Source: Pantoea cypripedii (GTDB lineage Bacteria; Pseudomonadota; Gammaproteobacteria; Enterobacterales; Enterobacteriaceae). From it: DNA of 64,000 bases. The position numbers and the translations under genes were made by a program. The DNA lies in assembly GCF_011395035.1 (NCBI RefSeq), contig NZ_CP024768.1, positions 986,854 to 1,050,853 on the forward strand, given 5' to 3'. How positions within the stretch are numbered: the first letter of the stretch is position 1; every line of letters begins with the position of its first letter. The notes under the pieces were generated by a model. It was not told where the DNA came from, searched no databases, and worked only from the letters and a program-made list of their open reading frames with translations. Positions 35,569-44,272 of this stretch are shown piece after piece.

Positions 35569-37338
35569 GTGCGATTATTCAGCCAGTTAAGTTGGTATTT
35601 TCTGCGTGAGTGGCGGCGATATCTGGGCGCAGTCACCTTACTCATCATTATTGCGCTTCTGCAATTACTTCCGCCGCATCTGGTGGGCGTGATTGTTGAT
35701 GGCGTCACCCAACATACCTTAAGCACCGGGCGGCTGATGATGTGGATCGGCGTGATGCTGATCACCGCGGTTATCGTCTATTTGCTGCGTTATGTCTGGC
35801 GCGTGTTGCTGTTTGGTGCCTCATACCAATTGGCGGTGAAACTGCGTGAAGATTTTTATCGTCAGCTGAGCCGCCAGCACCCGGCATTTTATCTGCGCCA
35901 TCGCACCGGTGACCTGATTGCCCGCGCGACCAATGATGTTGATCGTGTGGTGTTCGCCGCCGGGGAAGGGGTGCTGACGCTGGTGGATTCACTGGTAATG
36001 GGCTGCATGGTGCTGGTGGTGATGAGCGTGCAAATCAGCTGGCAGCTGACCTTACTGGCGCTGGTACCGATGCCGATTATGGCGCTGATTATCCATCGTT
36101 ACGGTAACCAACTGCATGATCGCTTCAAGCTGGCCCAGGCGGCGTTCTCCAGTCTGAACGATCAAACCCAGGAAAGCCTGACCAGCATTCGCATGATCAA
36201 AGCTTTTGGTCTGGAAGATCATCAGTCGCAGCAGTTTGCTTCTATTGCGCGCGATACCGGAGAGAAAAACCTGCGCGTGGCGCGGGTGGATGCGCGTTTT
36301 GATCCCACTATTTATATCGCCATTGGTTTCTCAAACCTGCTGGCAATTGGCGGCGGTAGCTGGATGGTCTGGCACGGCAGCCTGACTCTGGGGCAGCTGA
36401 CCAGTTTTGTCATGTATCTTGGCCTGATGATTTGGCCGATGCTGGCACTGGCATGGATGTTCAATATTGTCGAACGTGGCAGCGCTGCCTGGAGTCGCAT
36501 TGGCGCTCTGCTGGCGGAAGCGCCGGCGGTTGAAGATGGCAAGACGGTCCTGCCGCCGGAAGCGGGAACTTTGCAGGTGGCGATTCGCGAATTCCGTTAT
36601 CCGGCCACTGCCGGTGTGGCGCTCAGTCATGTCAATTTTCAGCTCAAACCCGGTCAGATGCTGGGATTATGCGGGCCAACCGGCTGTGGTAAAAGCACGC
36701 TACTGAGCCTGATTCAGCGCCACTTTGACCTTGAGCAGGGTGACATTCGCTATCACAACACGCCGTTGCCGCAGCTGCGCATCGATAGCTGGCGCAGCCG
36801 TCTGGCCGTGGTCAGCCAGACGCCTTTCCTGTTTTCCGATACCGTCGCCAATAACCTCGCGCTGGGGCGGCCCAATGCCAGCCAGCAGGAGATTGAACGC
36901 GTGGCGAAAATGGCCTGTGTTCACGAAGATATCCTGCGTTTGCCGCAGGGTTATGAGACCGAAGTGGGTGAACGTGGCGTGATGCTGTCGGGGGGGCAGA
37001 AGCAGAGGATCGCCATTGCGCGTGCGCTGTTGCTGAATGCCGAGATTTTGATTCTGGATGATGCGCTGTCCGCCGTGGACGGGCGTACCGAGCACGATAT
37101 TCTGCACAACCTGCGACAGTGGGGTCAGGGACGTACCCTGATTATCAGCGCCCATCGTTTGTCGGCACTGACTGAAGCCAGCGAAATTCTGGTGTTGCAA
37201 CAGGGCGTCGTGGCGCAGCGTGGCGATCACGATGACCTGGTGGCACAAAACGGCTGGTATCGCGATATGTACCGTTACCAGCAGCTGGAAGCGGCGCTGG
37301 ACGAGGATGAGATCACCGAAGGAGCGAGTCGTGGCTAA
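35569..37338 (+). CDS. mdlA: ABC exporter half-transporter MdlA (multidrug-resistance-like)
   Basis: Inner-membrane ABC exporter half that pairs with MdlB; substrate unknown. The GTG start at 35569 gives 589 residues (E. coli 590). Six membrane helices (about 15-300), then an ATPase domain with Walker A GPTGCGKST, signature LSGGQKQR and Walker B ILILDDALSAVD. In Walker B the catalytic glutamate position is Asp, the usual degenerate site of heterodimeric exporters, as in other MdlA proteins. Starts 16 bp after the regulator gene and overlaps mdlB by 8 bp. Confidence 0.95.
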   Translation: MRLFSQLSWYFLREWRRYLGAVTLLIIIALLQLLPPHLVGVIVDGVTQHTLSTGRLMMWIGVMLITAVIVYLLRYVWRVLLFGASYQLAVKLREDFYRQLSRQHPAFYLRHRTGDLIARATNDVDRVVFAAGEGVLTLVDSLVMGCMVLVVMSVQISWQLTLLALVPMPIMALIIHRYGNQLHDRFKLAQAAFSSLNDQTQESLTSIRMIKAFGLEDHQSQQFASIARDTGEKNLRVARVDARFDPTIYIAIGFSNLLAIGGGSWMVWHGSLTLGQLTSFVMYLGLMIWPMLALAWMFNIVERGSAAWSRIGALLAEAPAVEDGKTVLPPEAGTLQVAIREFRYPATAGVALSHVNFQLKPGQMLGLCGPTGCGKSTLLSLIQRHFDLEQGDIRYHNTPLPQLRIDSWRSRLAVVSQTPFLFSDTVANNLALGRPNASQQEIERVAKMACVHEDILRLPQGYETEVGERGVMLSGGQKQRIAIARALLLNAEILILDDALSAVDGRTEHDILHNLRQWGQGRTLIISAHRLSALTEASEILVLQQGVVAQRGDHDDLVAQNGWYRDMYRYQQLEAALDEDEITEGASRG

Positions 37339-39106
37339 ATCTGTACGCCTGTGGCCCACGCTGAAACGTTTACTTTCCTACGGTAAACCCTGGCGCAAAT
37401 CGTTATGGCTGGCCGTAGGGATGCTGTGGCTGGCAGCGGCAGCGGAAGTCACCGGGCCGGTGCTGGTCAGTTATTTTATCGATCATCTGGTGGCGAAACA
37501 TCAGATGCCGTGGGGCATTGTCGCCGGGCTGGTGGTGGGGTTTATTCTGCTGCAACTGCTGGCGGCGGGCCTGCATTATTTTCAGGCATTGCTGTTTAAC
37601 CGCGCCGCGATTGGTGTGGTGCAACAATTACGTTCTGATGTGATGAATGCTGCGTTGCGTCAGCCGCTCAGCGCCTTTGATACCCAGCCGGTGGGGCAGA
37701 TTATCTCGCGTGTCACCAACGATACCGAGGTCATCCGCGATCTTTATGTCACGGTAGTGGCAACGGTGTTGCGCAGTGCCGCGCTGATTGGTGCCATGCT
37801 GGTGGCGATGTTTGCCCTCGACTGGCGTATGGCGCTGGTGGCGATGACCATTTTCCCGTTGGTTCTGGTGGTGATGCTGATTTACCAGCGTTACAGCACA
37901 CCTATTGCCCGCCGGGTGCGCAGTTATCTGGCTGATATCAATAATGGCTTCAATGAAGTGATTAACGGCATGAGCGTGATTCAGCAGTTTCGTCAGCAGG
38001 CGCGTTTTGGTGAACGCATGGGGGAGGCCAGCCGCTTCCACTATCTGGCACGCATGGAGACGCTGCGACTGGATGGTTTTCTGCTGCGTCCATTGCTGAG
38101 TTTGTTTTCTGCACTGATTTTGTGCGGGCTGCTGATGCTGTTCAGCTATGCCACTCCCGGCGTGTTTGAAGTTGGTGTGCTGTACGCCTTTATTACCTAC
38201 CTGGGGCGTCTGAATGAGCCGTTGATCGAACTCACCACGCAACAATCCATGCTGCAACAGGCGGTGGTATCCGGCGAGCGTATTTTTGAGCTGATGGATG
38301 CAGTCCAGCAGGATTACGGCGCGGACAATCGCCCGCTGGCCTCCGGGCGTATTGTGCTGCGCGATGTGTGTTTTGCCTATCGTGCCGATCGTGATGTACT
38401 GAGCCAGATCAATCTTGAGGTGCCTGCGCGCGGGTTTGTCGCGCTGGTGGGCCACACCGGCAGTGGCAAGAGCACGCTGGCGAATCTGCTGATGGGCTAT
38501 TATCCGGTCACGCGCGGCAGTATCGAGTTGGATGGTCGGCCGTTGCCACAACTGACGCATCAGGCGTTGCGCCAAAGCGTGGCAATGGTGCAGCAGGACC
38601 CGGTGGTGCTGGCCGATACCCTGCTTGCCAATGTCCGGTTGGGGCGCGATATCCCGGAAGAGGCGGTATGGCAGGCACTGGAAACGGTGCAACTTGCGCC
38701 GCTGGTGCGAACGATGCCGGAGGGGATCCATACGCGGCTGGGCGAGCAGGGCAATAATTTGTCAGTCGGGCAGAAACAACTGCTGGCGCTGGCCCGGGTG
38801 CTGGTGTCGCTGCCGCAGATTCTGATTCTTGATGAAGCCACCGCCAATATCGATTCCGGTACTGAACAGGCTATCCAGCATGCGCTGCGCGCGTTGCGCC
38901 AGCACAGCACGCTGGTGGTGATTGCGCATCGCCTTTCCACTATTACCGAAGCGGATCAGATCCTGGTGTTGCACCGTGGTCAGGTTGCCGAGCGGGGAAC
39001 GCACAGCGAATTGCTGGCGCAGCAGGGCCGTTACTGGCAAATGTACCAGTTGCAACAAGCGGGTGATGAACTCGCGGCGGGCATTCCCTTACCCGTTGAA
39101 GGGTAA
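37331..39106 (+). CDS. mdlB: ABC exporter half-transporter MdlB (multidrug-resistance-like)
   Basis: Partner of MdlA. Translation starts at the GTG at 37331, inside the end of mdlA, giving 591 residues (E. coli 593); the longer in-frame reading is not conserved. Six membrane helices then the ATPase domain with Walker A GHTGSGKST, an atypical signature LSVGQKQL, and Walker B ILILDEATANID with the catalytic glutamate. So the MdlB site has Glu and the MdlA site does not, as in asymmetric exporters. Antisense frames here are shadows. Confidence 0.95.
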   Translation: MAKSVRLWPTLKRLLSYGKPWRKSLWLAVGMLWLAAAAEVTGPVLVSYFIDHLVAKHQMPWGIVAGLVVGFILLQLLAAGLHYFQALLFNRAAIGVVQQLRSDVMNAALRQPLSAFDTQPVGQIISRVTNDTEVIRDLYVTVVATVLRSAALIGAMLVAMFALDWRMALVAMTIFPLVLVVMLIYQRYSTPIARRVRSYLADINNGFNEVINGMSVIQQFRQQARFGERMGEASRFHYLARMETLRLDGFLLRPLLSLFSALILCGLLMLFSYATPGVFEVGVLYAFITYLGRLNEPLIELTTQQSMLQQAVVSGERIFELMDAVQQDYGADNRPLASGRIVLRDVCFAYRADRDVLSQINLEVPARGFVALVGHTGSGKSTLANLLMGYYPVTRGSIELDGRPLPQLTHQALRQSVAMVQQDPVVLADTLLANVRLGRDIPEEAVWQALETVQLAPLVRTMPEGIHTRLGEQGNNLSVGQKQLLALARVLVSLPQILILDEATANIDSGTEQAIQHALRALRQHSTLVVIAHRLSTITEADQILVLHRGQVAERGTHSELLAQQGRYWQMYQLQQAGDELAAGIPLPVEG

Positions 39107-39108
39107 CT

Positions 39109-39187
39109 TGCACCTTTTTTGAGCGCCATTATCGGATTATTCTGTACAAATGCACTTCTTTGAGGCTGTCCGCACCAAAGAAGTGCA
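39109..39187 (+). promoter_or_regulatory. NtrC enhancer sites and inverted repeat upstream of glnK
   Basis: CGCACCAAAGAAGTGCA at 39171-39187 fits the 17-bp NtrC consensus TGCACCANNNTGGTGCA. A second TGCAC half-site at 39151 forms with it a perfect 12-bp inverted repeat (TGCACTTCTTTG / CAAAGAAGTGCA, 13-bp spacer), and a third TGCACC lies at 39109. They are 110-190 bp upstream of the sigma-54 promoter, the usual enhancer distance. Confidence 0.7.
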
Positions 39188-39294
39188 AATATTCCACTCC
39201 TTTCTTCCTTTCCTTGTTGCATTTGTGTTGCTCATCACAGAACGAAGCGTGCTGCCACGCGGCTAATCCGCTGACTCTGCGGTTTTTTTATTTG

Positions 39295-39310
39295 TGGCAC
39301 ACCCTTTGCT
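39295..39310 (+). promoter_or_regulatory. Sigma-54 (-24/-12) promoter of glnK-amtB
   Basis: TGGCACACCCTTTGCT is a near-perfect sigma-54 promoter with GG, 10-base spacing and GC, 55 bp upstream of the glnK start. NtrC/sigma-54 control of glnKamtB is established in E. coli. Confidence 0.92.
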
Positions 39311-39364
39311 TATATCCCTGCGTGTCCGGTAAGACTTACTCATTAAATACCTGGAGGGGATCGT

Positions 39365-39703
39365 ATGAAGCTGGTTACCGTGGTAATCAAACCATTTAAG
39401 CTGGAGGACGTGCGTGAAGCCTTATCCTCTATTGGCATTCAGGGACTGACAGTTACCGAAGTGAAGGGTTTCGGTCGCCAGAAAGGTCACGCAGAGCTTT
39501 ATCGCGGTGCCGAGTACAGCGTGAACTTCCTGCCAAAAGTAAAAATTGATATCGCCATTGCTGATGATCAGCTGGATGAAGTGGTCGATGTCATCAGTAA
39601 AGCCGCTTATACCGGCAAAATTGGCGACGGTAAAATTTTCGTCGCGGAACTGCAGCGCGTTATCCGTATTCGTACTGGCGAGACCGACGAAGCAGCACTG
39701 TAA
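39365..39703 (+). CDS. glnK: Nitrogen regulatory PII protein GlnK
   Basis: Trimeric PII signal protein that senses 2-oxoglutarate and ATP/ADP and blocks AmtB when nitrogen is plentiful. The 112 residues are the standard length. The uridylylated tyrosine is in the T-loop RGAEYSVNFLPK (Tyr51) and the nucleotide-binding B-loop is AAYTGKIGDGKIFV. GGAGGGG precedes the start. Cotranscribed with amtB, which begins 31 bp later. Confidence 0.97.
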   Translation: MKLVTVVIKPFKLEDVREALSSIGIQGLTVTEVKGFGRQKGHAELYRGAEYSVNFLPKVKIDIAIADDQLDEVVDVISKAAYTGKIGDGKIFVAELQRVIRIRTGETDEAAL

Positions 39704-39734
39704 CTGGGCCTTGATTGTGATGGGATGGAAAGAA

Positions 39735-41024
39735 ATGAATAAAATGATGACGAAGTTGGGCCTGACCAGCCTGGCGCTGTTACCGTCTCTGGCCATGGCG
39801 GCAGCTCCTGCCGTTGCGGATAAAGCCGATAACGCGTTTATGATGATCTGCACCGCGCTGGTGCTGTTCATGTCAATTCCAGGTATTGCCCTGTTTTACG
39901 GCGGTTTGATTCGCGGTAAAAACGTGTTGTCAATGCTGACTCAGGTAGCGGTAACCTTCTCCCTGGTCTGCGTGTTGTGGATGATTTACGGTTACTCACT
40001 GGCCTTCAGCGAAGGTAACGCCTTCTTCGGTAGCTTCCAGTGGGCGATGCTGAAAAACATCGAGCTGAAAGCGCTGATGGGCACTTTCTATCAGTACATC
40101 CACGTTGCGTTCCAGGCTTCCTTTGCCTGTATCACCGTGGGCCTGATTGTCGGCTCTATCGCTGAGCGTATTCGTTTCTCTGCGGTGCTGATTTTCGTTG
40201 CCGTGTGGCTGACTCTGGCTTATCTGCCGATTGCGCACATGGTCTGGGCTGGCGGCTTGCTGGCGACCGATGGCGCGCTGGACTTCGCAGGCGGTACTGT
40301 GGTGCATATCAACGCCGCGGTGGCTGGTCTGGTCGGTGCTTACCTGGTGGGCAAACGTGCTGGCTTCGGTAAAGAAGCATTCAAACCGCACAACCTGCCG
40401 ATGGTCTTCACTGGTACTGCGATCCTGTATGTGGGCTGGTTCGGTTTCAACGCCGGTTCTGCTTCTGCTGCGAACGAAATCGCTGCACTGGCATTCCTGA
40501 ACACCGTGATTGCGACTGCGGGTGCGGTACTGTCATGGACCTTCGGTGAGTGGGCGCTGCGTGGTAAGCCTTCTCTGCTGGGTGCGTCTTCTGGCTTCAT
40601 CGCCGGTCTGGTTGCTATCACCCCGGCGTGTGGTTATGTCGGTGTCGGCGGTGCGCTGATTATCGGTCTGGTGGGCGGTCTGGCTGGCCTGTGGGGTGTG
40701 ACCACCCTGAAGAAATGGCTGCGTGTTGATGACCCGTGTGATGTGTTCGGTGTGCACGGCGTGTGTGGCATCGTCGGTTGTATCCTGACCGGTGTGTTCG
40801 CTTCCTCTTCACTGGGTGGTGTGGGTTATGCCGAAGGCGTGACTATGGGCCATCAGGTTTGGATTCAGCTGTTCAGCGTCGGTGTGACCATCGTCTGGTC
40901 CGGTGTGGTGGCCTTCATTGGCTTCAAACTGGCCGATATGATTGTTGGCCTGCGTGTTCCGGAAGATCAGGAACGTGAAGGTCTGGATGTTAACAGCCAC
41001 GGCGAAAACGCTTACAACCAGTAA
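39735..41024 (+). CDS. amtB: Ammonium transporter AmtB
   Basis: Trimeric inner-membrane ammonium channel. The ATG at 39735 gives 429 residues (E. coli 428) with a cleavable signal (MNKMMTKLGLTSLALLPSLA, then MAAAPAV) and eleven membrane helices. The twin pore histidines are in GGTVVHINAA and DVFGVHGVCGIVG; the S1 binding-site aromatic region AFQASFACITVGL is present. The 63-codon frame extension into glnK is spurious. Ends at a strong terminator. Confidence 0.97.
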   Translation: MNKMMTKLGLTSLALLPSLAMAAAPAVADKADNAFMMICTALVLFMSIPGIALFYGGLIRGKNVLSMLTQVAVTFSLVCVLWMIYGYSLAFSEGNAFFGSFQWAMLKNIELKALMGTFYQYIHVAFQASFACITVGLIVGSIAERIRFSAVLIFVAVWLTLAYLPIAHMVWAGGLLATDGALDFAGGTVVHINAAVAGLVGAYLVGKRAGFGKEAFKPHNLPMVFTGTAILYVGWFGFNAGSASAANEIAALAFLNTVIATAGAVLSWTFGEWALRGKPSLLGASSGFIAGLVAITPACGYVGVGGALIIGLVGGLAGLWGVTTLKKWLRVDDPCDVFGVHGVCGIVGCILTGVFASSSLGGVGYAEGVTMGHQVWIQLFSVGVTIVWSGVVAFIGFKLADMIVGLRVPEDQEREGLDVNSHGENAYNQ

Positions 41025-41070
41025 GAGCCAGGCTGAAGAAGAGCAGTGCGCTAAAACAATAAAAAGCAGA

Positions 41071-41096
41071 AGGGGCGAGAAATCGCCCCTTTTTTA
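41071..41096 (+). terminator. Terminator after amtB
   Basis: 8-bp stem AGGGGCGA / TCGCCCCT, loop GAAA, then TTTTTT. The stop codon of convergent tesB lies inside the T tract. Confidence 0.9.
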
Positions 41097-41957
41097 TGCG
41101 TCGCGCTGGCGCATTACCCCTTCCTGCACCGTGGTTGCGACAAGCGTGCCATCCTGCGTAAAGAATTCACCGCGAACAAAACCACGCGCCCCTGATGCCG
41201 AGGTGCTGACAACGCTATACAGCAGCCATTCCGACAGATCGAACGGGCGGTGGAACCACATCGAATGGTCGATAGTCGCTACCTGCATATCTGCTTCGAG
41301 AAAACCTTTACCGTGCGGTTGCAGCGCAACGGGCAGGAAATTGAGGTCCGATGCATAGCCGAGCAGGTATTGATGAATCCGCCGGTCCTGCGGCAGCTGT
41401 CCATTGGCACGAACCCATACCTGGCGCACCGGTTCATCGACGCGTCCTTTTAGCGGATTGTGGATTTGGACCGGGCGGATATCCAGCGGCCGTTCCGCGA
41501 GGAATTTTTCCCGCAGCTTGCCGGGCAGATGTGCCGCCAGCTTATGTGCCAGATCCTGCTCCGACGGCAGGTTATCCGGGGGGGGGACTTGCGGCATAAC
41601 GTTCTGATGCTCAAAGCCGCTTTCCGGGGCCTGGAATGAGGCCGTCATGTAGAAGATCGGCTGGCCGTTTTGCACTGCACTGACGCGGCGCGCGCTGAAA
41701 CTTTTACCATCACGCAGGGTTTCGACATCATAGATGATGGCTTTCTGGCTATCACCCGGGCGCAGGAAGTAGCTGTGAAATGAATGGATGATACGTGCTT
41801 CCGGCACTGTCTGTTTCGCCGCATACAGGGCCTGGCCAACCACCTGGCCACCAAACACCTGTCGCAGGCCGAGGTCTTCGCTCTGGCCGCGAAATAATCC
41901 CTCTTCCAGTTTTTCCAGATTTAACAAATTAAGCAGGTTGTGCAGGGCCTGGCTCAT
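41094..41957 (-). CDS. tesB: Acyl-CoA thioesterase II
   Basis: Double hot-dog fold thioesterase with broad medium/long-chain acyl-CoA specificity, cytosolic. The 287 residues (E. coli 286) include GLRQVFGGQVVGQALYAA near the N-terminus and the C-terminal hot-dog with DHSMWFHRPF, whose aspartate is part of the catalytic triad. Convergent with amtB and divergent from ybaY. Confidence 0.97.
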   Translation of the reverse strand: MSQALHNLLNLLNLEKLEEGLFRGQSEDLGLRQVFGGQVVGQALYAAKQTVPEARIIHSFHSYFLRPGDSQKAIIYDVETLRDGKSFSARRVSAVQNGQPIFYMTASFQAPESGFEHQNVMPQVPPPDNLPSEQDLAHKLAAHLPGKLREKFLAERPLDIRPVQIHNPLKGRVDEPVRQVWVRANGQLPQDRRIHQYLLGYASDLNFLPVALQPHGKGFLEADMQVATIDHSMWFHRPFDLSEWLLYSVVSTSASGARGFVRGEFFTQDGTLVATTVQEGVMRQRDA

Positions 41958-42163
41958 AACGGATTCCTCAGTGATACCGGTCGGGGCAAGTGTGAAAGAT
42001 CCGACCAGTTGCCGTCAATCTTTTTGCCGTGATTTCAGCTATCTGAGACCCATCTCAGGCGTAAAGTGGATTTTTGTGCCAGAATTAAGGGCAATCGACG
42101 GTTGAAAAGCTGCACATTATTTTCACCGCCGACAATCATAGTGTTCATAAGGAGACGACATCG

Positions 42164-42721
42164 ATGAAACTCTGGCAAATCATGAGTGGTATGACGCTGG
42201 CCGTGGCGGTTGCAGGGTGCGCAGACCACAGCAAGCCGGTAGCAACACCGACCTTAGGTGCAAGCGTAGCAGGGCAGCAGGCGGCCATTGCGCAGCCGAA
42301 TGTGAGTGGGTCCATTTATATTCGCCAGCGCATTGCACTGCCACCCGATGCAGTCCTGACGGTAACGCTGTCGGATGCTTCCATCTCCGATGCGCCGTCC
42401 AGAGTACTGGCACAGCATGTGGTACGTACCGAGGGCAAACAGGCACCGTTCCAGTTTGTGCTGCCGTTTAATCCGGCGGACATCCAACCGAACGCGCGCA
42501 TTCTGTTAAGCGCGGCGATTGCCATTGACGGCAGACTGGCGTTTATCACCGATACCGTGAAGCCTGTGATTAATCAGGGTGGCACGAAGGCGGAACTGCT
42601 GCTGGTGCCGACCACCAATATGGCGATGCCGACGCAGCCGGGTGCGGCGACCACAGTACCTTCGACCTCACCGACGCAGATAACGCCGTCATCTTCGGTA
42701 CCTGCGCCGACCAGTATGTAA
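42164..42721 (+). CDS. ybaY: YbaY family lipoprotein
   Basis: Outer-membrane lipoprotein of unknown function. The 185 residues (E. coli 190) start with signal and lipobox MSGMTLAVAVAGC, and a single YbaY domain follows (GSIYIRQRIALPPDAVLTVT to AFITDTVKPVI). The C-terminal tail (about 150-185) is low-complexity Thr/Pro/Ser, as in other family members. AAGGAG lies upstream of the start. Confidence 0.92.
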   Translation: MKLWQIMSGMTLAVAVAGCADHSKPVATPTLGASVAGQQAAIAQPNVSGSIYIRQRIALPPDAVLTVTLSDASISDAPSRVLAQHVVRTEGKQAPFQFVLPFNPADIQPNARILLSAAIAIDGRLAFITDTVKPVINQGGTKAELLLVPTTNMAMPTQPGAATTVPSTSPTQITPSSSVPAPTSM

Positions 42722-42729
42722 AATCTAAA

Positions 42730-42776
42730 GCGGCTTTAAGGGCTGGCAGCAGGATGCTGCCGCGCTATAAAGCCGC
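42730..42776. repeat. Nested inverted repeat between ybaY and ybaZ
   Basis: Outer arms GCGGCTTTA / TAAAGCCGC enclose a second hairpin GGCAGC AGGAT GCTGCC. It lies in the 59-bp gap of two convergent genes, where it probably ends transcription although T tracts are short. Confidence 0.6.
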
Positions 42777-42780
42777 AAAC

Positions 42781-43095
42781 TCAATCCTGATCCCAGCGAT
42801 AACGCGCCAGTTCGATTTCCCCGGCGTCATTGACTTCAATACCTTCCGCTTCCAGCGCATCACGCTGGCGAAACAAATCGTCGCCCTGGAGCGAAATACG
42901 ACCATGACGATTGAGGACGCGATGCCAGGGAAGCTGGCTGCCAGGTGGCAGACGTTTTAACACGCCGCCCACCTGACGTGCCGCACGCGGCGAACCGGCT
43001 AAGCGGGCGACATCGCCATAAGTCATCACTTTACCCGGCGGGATAGCGGCGACAATCTGCCATACACGCTGGGGAAAGCTATCGTGCTCGCTCAT
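42781..43095 (-). CDS. ybaZ: Alkyltransferase-like protein (ATL, YbaZ)
   Basis: DNA-binding protein related to O6-alkylguanine-DNA alkyltransferase; it flips O6-alkylguanine and flags it for nucleotide excision repair, without transferring the alkyl group. The 104 residues carry the family core PPGKVMTYGDVARLAG and the motif LPWHRVLN, in which the methyltransferase PCHRV cysteine is replaced by Trp, the defining change of ATL proteins. Placed upstream of the 4.5S RNA gene as in E. coli. Confidence 0.93.
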   Translation of the reverse strand: MSEHDSFPQRVWQIVAAIPPGKVMTYGDVARLAGSPRAARQVGGVLKRLPPGSQLPWHRVLNRHGRISLQGDDLFRQRDALEAEGIEVNDAGEIELARYRWDQD

Positions 43096-43265
43096 TGAGG
43101 CAATCCTGAGTCACTGCAAAGGGCTGACTTTAGCATGCGCGTGGTGAATGAAGCAGCATCAGATGGCATCGTTGTTCAAGAAACCAACGGTCATCCGGGG
43201 TTTACTTGCAATTGCCGGGGGCTTACCTGATAATGCCAGCGCTCTCGAAATGAGGGCTAGTCAAT

Positions 43266-43379
43266 GGGGGCCCTGTTGGTTCTCCCGCAATGCTAACTTG
43301 TGAACTCGGTCAGGTCCGGAAGGAAGCAGCCGCAGCAGGCGACGCGTGTGCCGGGATGTAGCTGGCAGGGCCTCCACCA
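43266..43379 (+). ncRNA. ffs: 4.5S RNA (signal recognition particle RNA)
   Basis: RNA component of the bacterial signal recognition particle, binding Ffh. The 114-nt region begins GGGGGCCCTGTTGG and ends GCAGGGCCTCCACC, which pair to form the terminal stem. The universally conserved apical hairpin is intact: GGTCAGGTCCGGAAGGAAGC with the GGAA tetraloop and the GCAG of the asymmetric loop. Length and position between ybaZ and hha/tomB match E. coli. Confidence 0.95.
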
Positions 43380-43505
43380 TTTCTGCCTCGCCAAAAAATC
43401 CCCGTAATTCAACCCATAGCCATTGCTGGCACTCCCTTGCCAGTGAGAAGGTCGATCCCTGAAATTCGGTTGCTTAGGCAGGCCGTCAAAGAGAAGGGGG
43501 AAAAC

Positions 43506-43724
43506 TTAGCGGACAAACTTCCAGACAGAACCGGGCACTTTATCGTAGAGCTTATTCATCGTCAGCTCTGCAAGGCGGTGATCGGCAGCAGAGTAAAATA
43601 CCGCTAACTCGTCATCGGACAATTCATACTTGTTCTTTTCAATCACCCGCTCAAGGGTGTCGATTGAGCGACAGCGGCGCAGTCGCATCAAATAATCGGT
43701 TTTGGTTAAGGCTTGGTTGCTCAT
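43506..43724 (-). CDS. hha: Haemolysin expression-modulating protein Hha
   Basis: Small nucleoid-associated protein that joins H-NS to silence AT-rich or acquired genes, and the antagonist partner of TomB. The 72 residues match E. coli Hha/YmoA throughout (TKTDYLMRLRRCRSIDTLER, YDKVPGSVWKF). Second gene of tomB-hha, 24 bp after the tomB stop. Confidence 0.97.
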   Translation of the reverse strand: MSNQALTKTDYLMRLRRCRSIDTLERVIEKNKYELSDDELAVFYSAADHRLAELTMNKLYDKVPGSVWKFVR

Positions 43725-43748
43725 AAATAAGTCGTTCTCACTCTGATG

Positions 43749-44126
43749 CTAAAAGGAATGGCTGGGTTGCTGTAGAAAAGCGCACTCTTCGGCAAACAGG
43801 TTAAATAGGCGTCGGGCTGAACGTTGCCAACGTTGAAGATCCTGAGTATTGATTCCGTAGCTGCTAAACAACATAAAGGTATCGTCAAGATATTCATCGA
43901 TTTGCGTTATCAGTGCTTCATCTTCAACATGCTTAATTTTGTAATTCATCGTGAAAGACGCGATATGCTCAATCAAATCGTTGAGCTGTAAATTGCTTTC
44001 CGAAGTTGGATCATTAACCCAGCCATGATGACTGTCAGTTAATGTTGCCATACTTTCGTCAAACAGGTTCTCACACAGGAATTTAAGCTGGGCAATATCA
44101 TGCCGTTTCGGTGAGTATTCGTCCAT
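43749..44126 (-). CDS. tomB: Hha toxicity modulator TomB
   Basis: Antidote that neutralises Hha toxicity through an oxidised cysteine in an oxygen-dependent way. The ATG at 44126 (MDEYSPKRHDIAQLKFL) gives 125 residues (E. coli 124); an 8-codon frame extension lacks a ribosome site. Conserved blocks HHGWVNDPTS and DEYLDDTFMLFSSYGI are present, and two cysteines (in KFLCENL and in EECAFL near the C-terminus). Upstream DNA is AT-rich. Confidence 0.94.
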   Translation of the reverse strand: MDEYSPKRHDIAQLKFLCENLFDESMATLTDSHHGWVNDPTSESNLQLNDLIEHIASFTMNYKIKHVEDEALITQIDEYLDDTFMLFSSYGINTQDLQRWQRSARRLFNLFAEECAFLQQPSHSF

Positions 44127-44272
44127 CTTTTTCCCCTCCATAGCTAGCACAGTTACCGCAGCGCGGCGAGATTAGGAAAAGCTACCTGGAAGCGATCACG
44201 AATAAAATGAATTCAGCGACTCCTTAAATATAATCCACAATCATTAGTTTTGCTCACCTCCATTACCAAATA

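Noticed and set aside
36997..37084. Degenerate Walker B (Asp in place of catalytic Glu) in MdlA as a loss of function
   Set aside because: One degenerate site is normal in heterodimeric ABC exporters and the MdlB partner keeps the Glu.
37628..38731. 367-codon open frame on the minus strand
   Set aside because: Antisense to mdlB; very His/Gln/Arg-rich, the typical reverse-strand shadow of a GC-rich gene.
42730..42776. Nested hairpin as another member of the thiI/htpG repeat family
   Set aside because: Its arms (GCGGCTTTA) and inner stem (GGCAGC) do not match the GTAGCGGC and GCGCGATTTATCGCGC pattern of that family.
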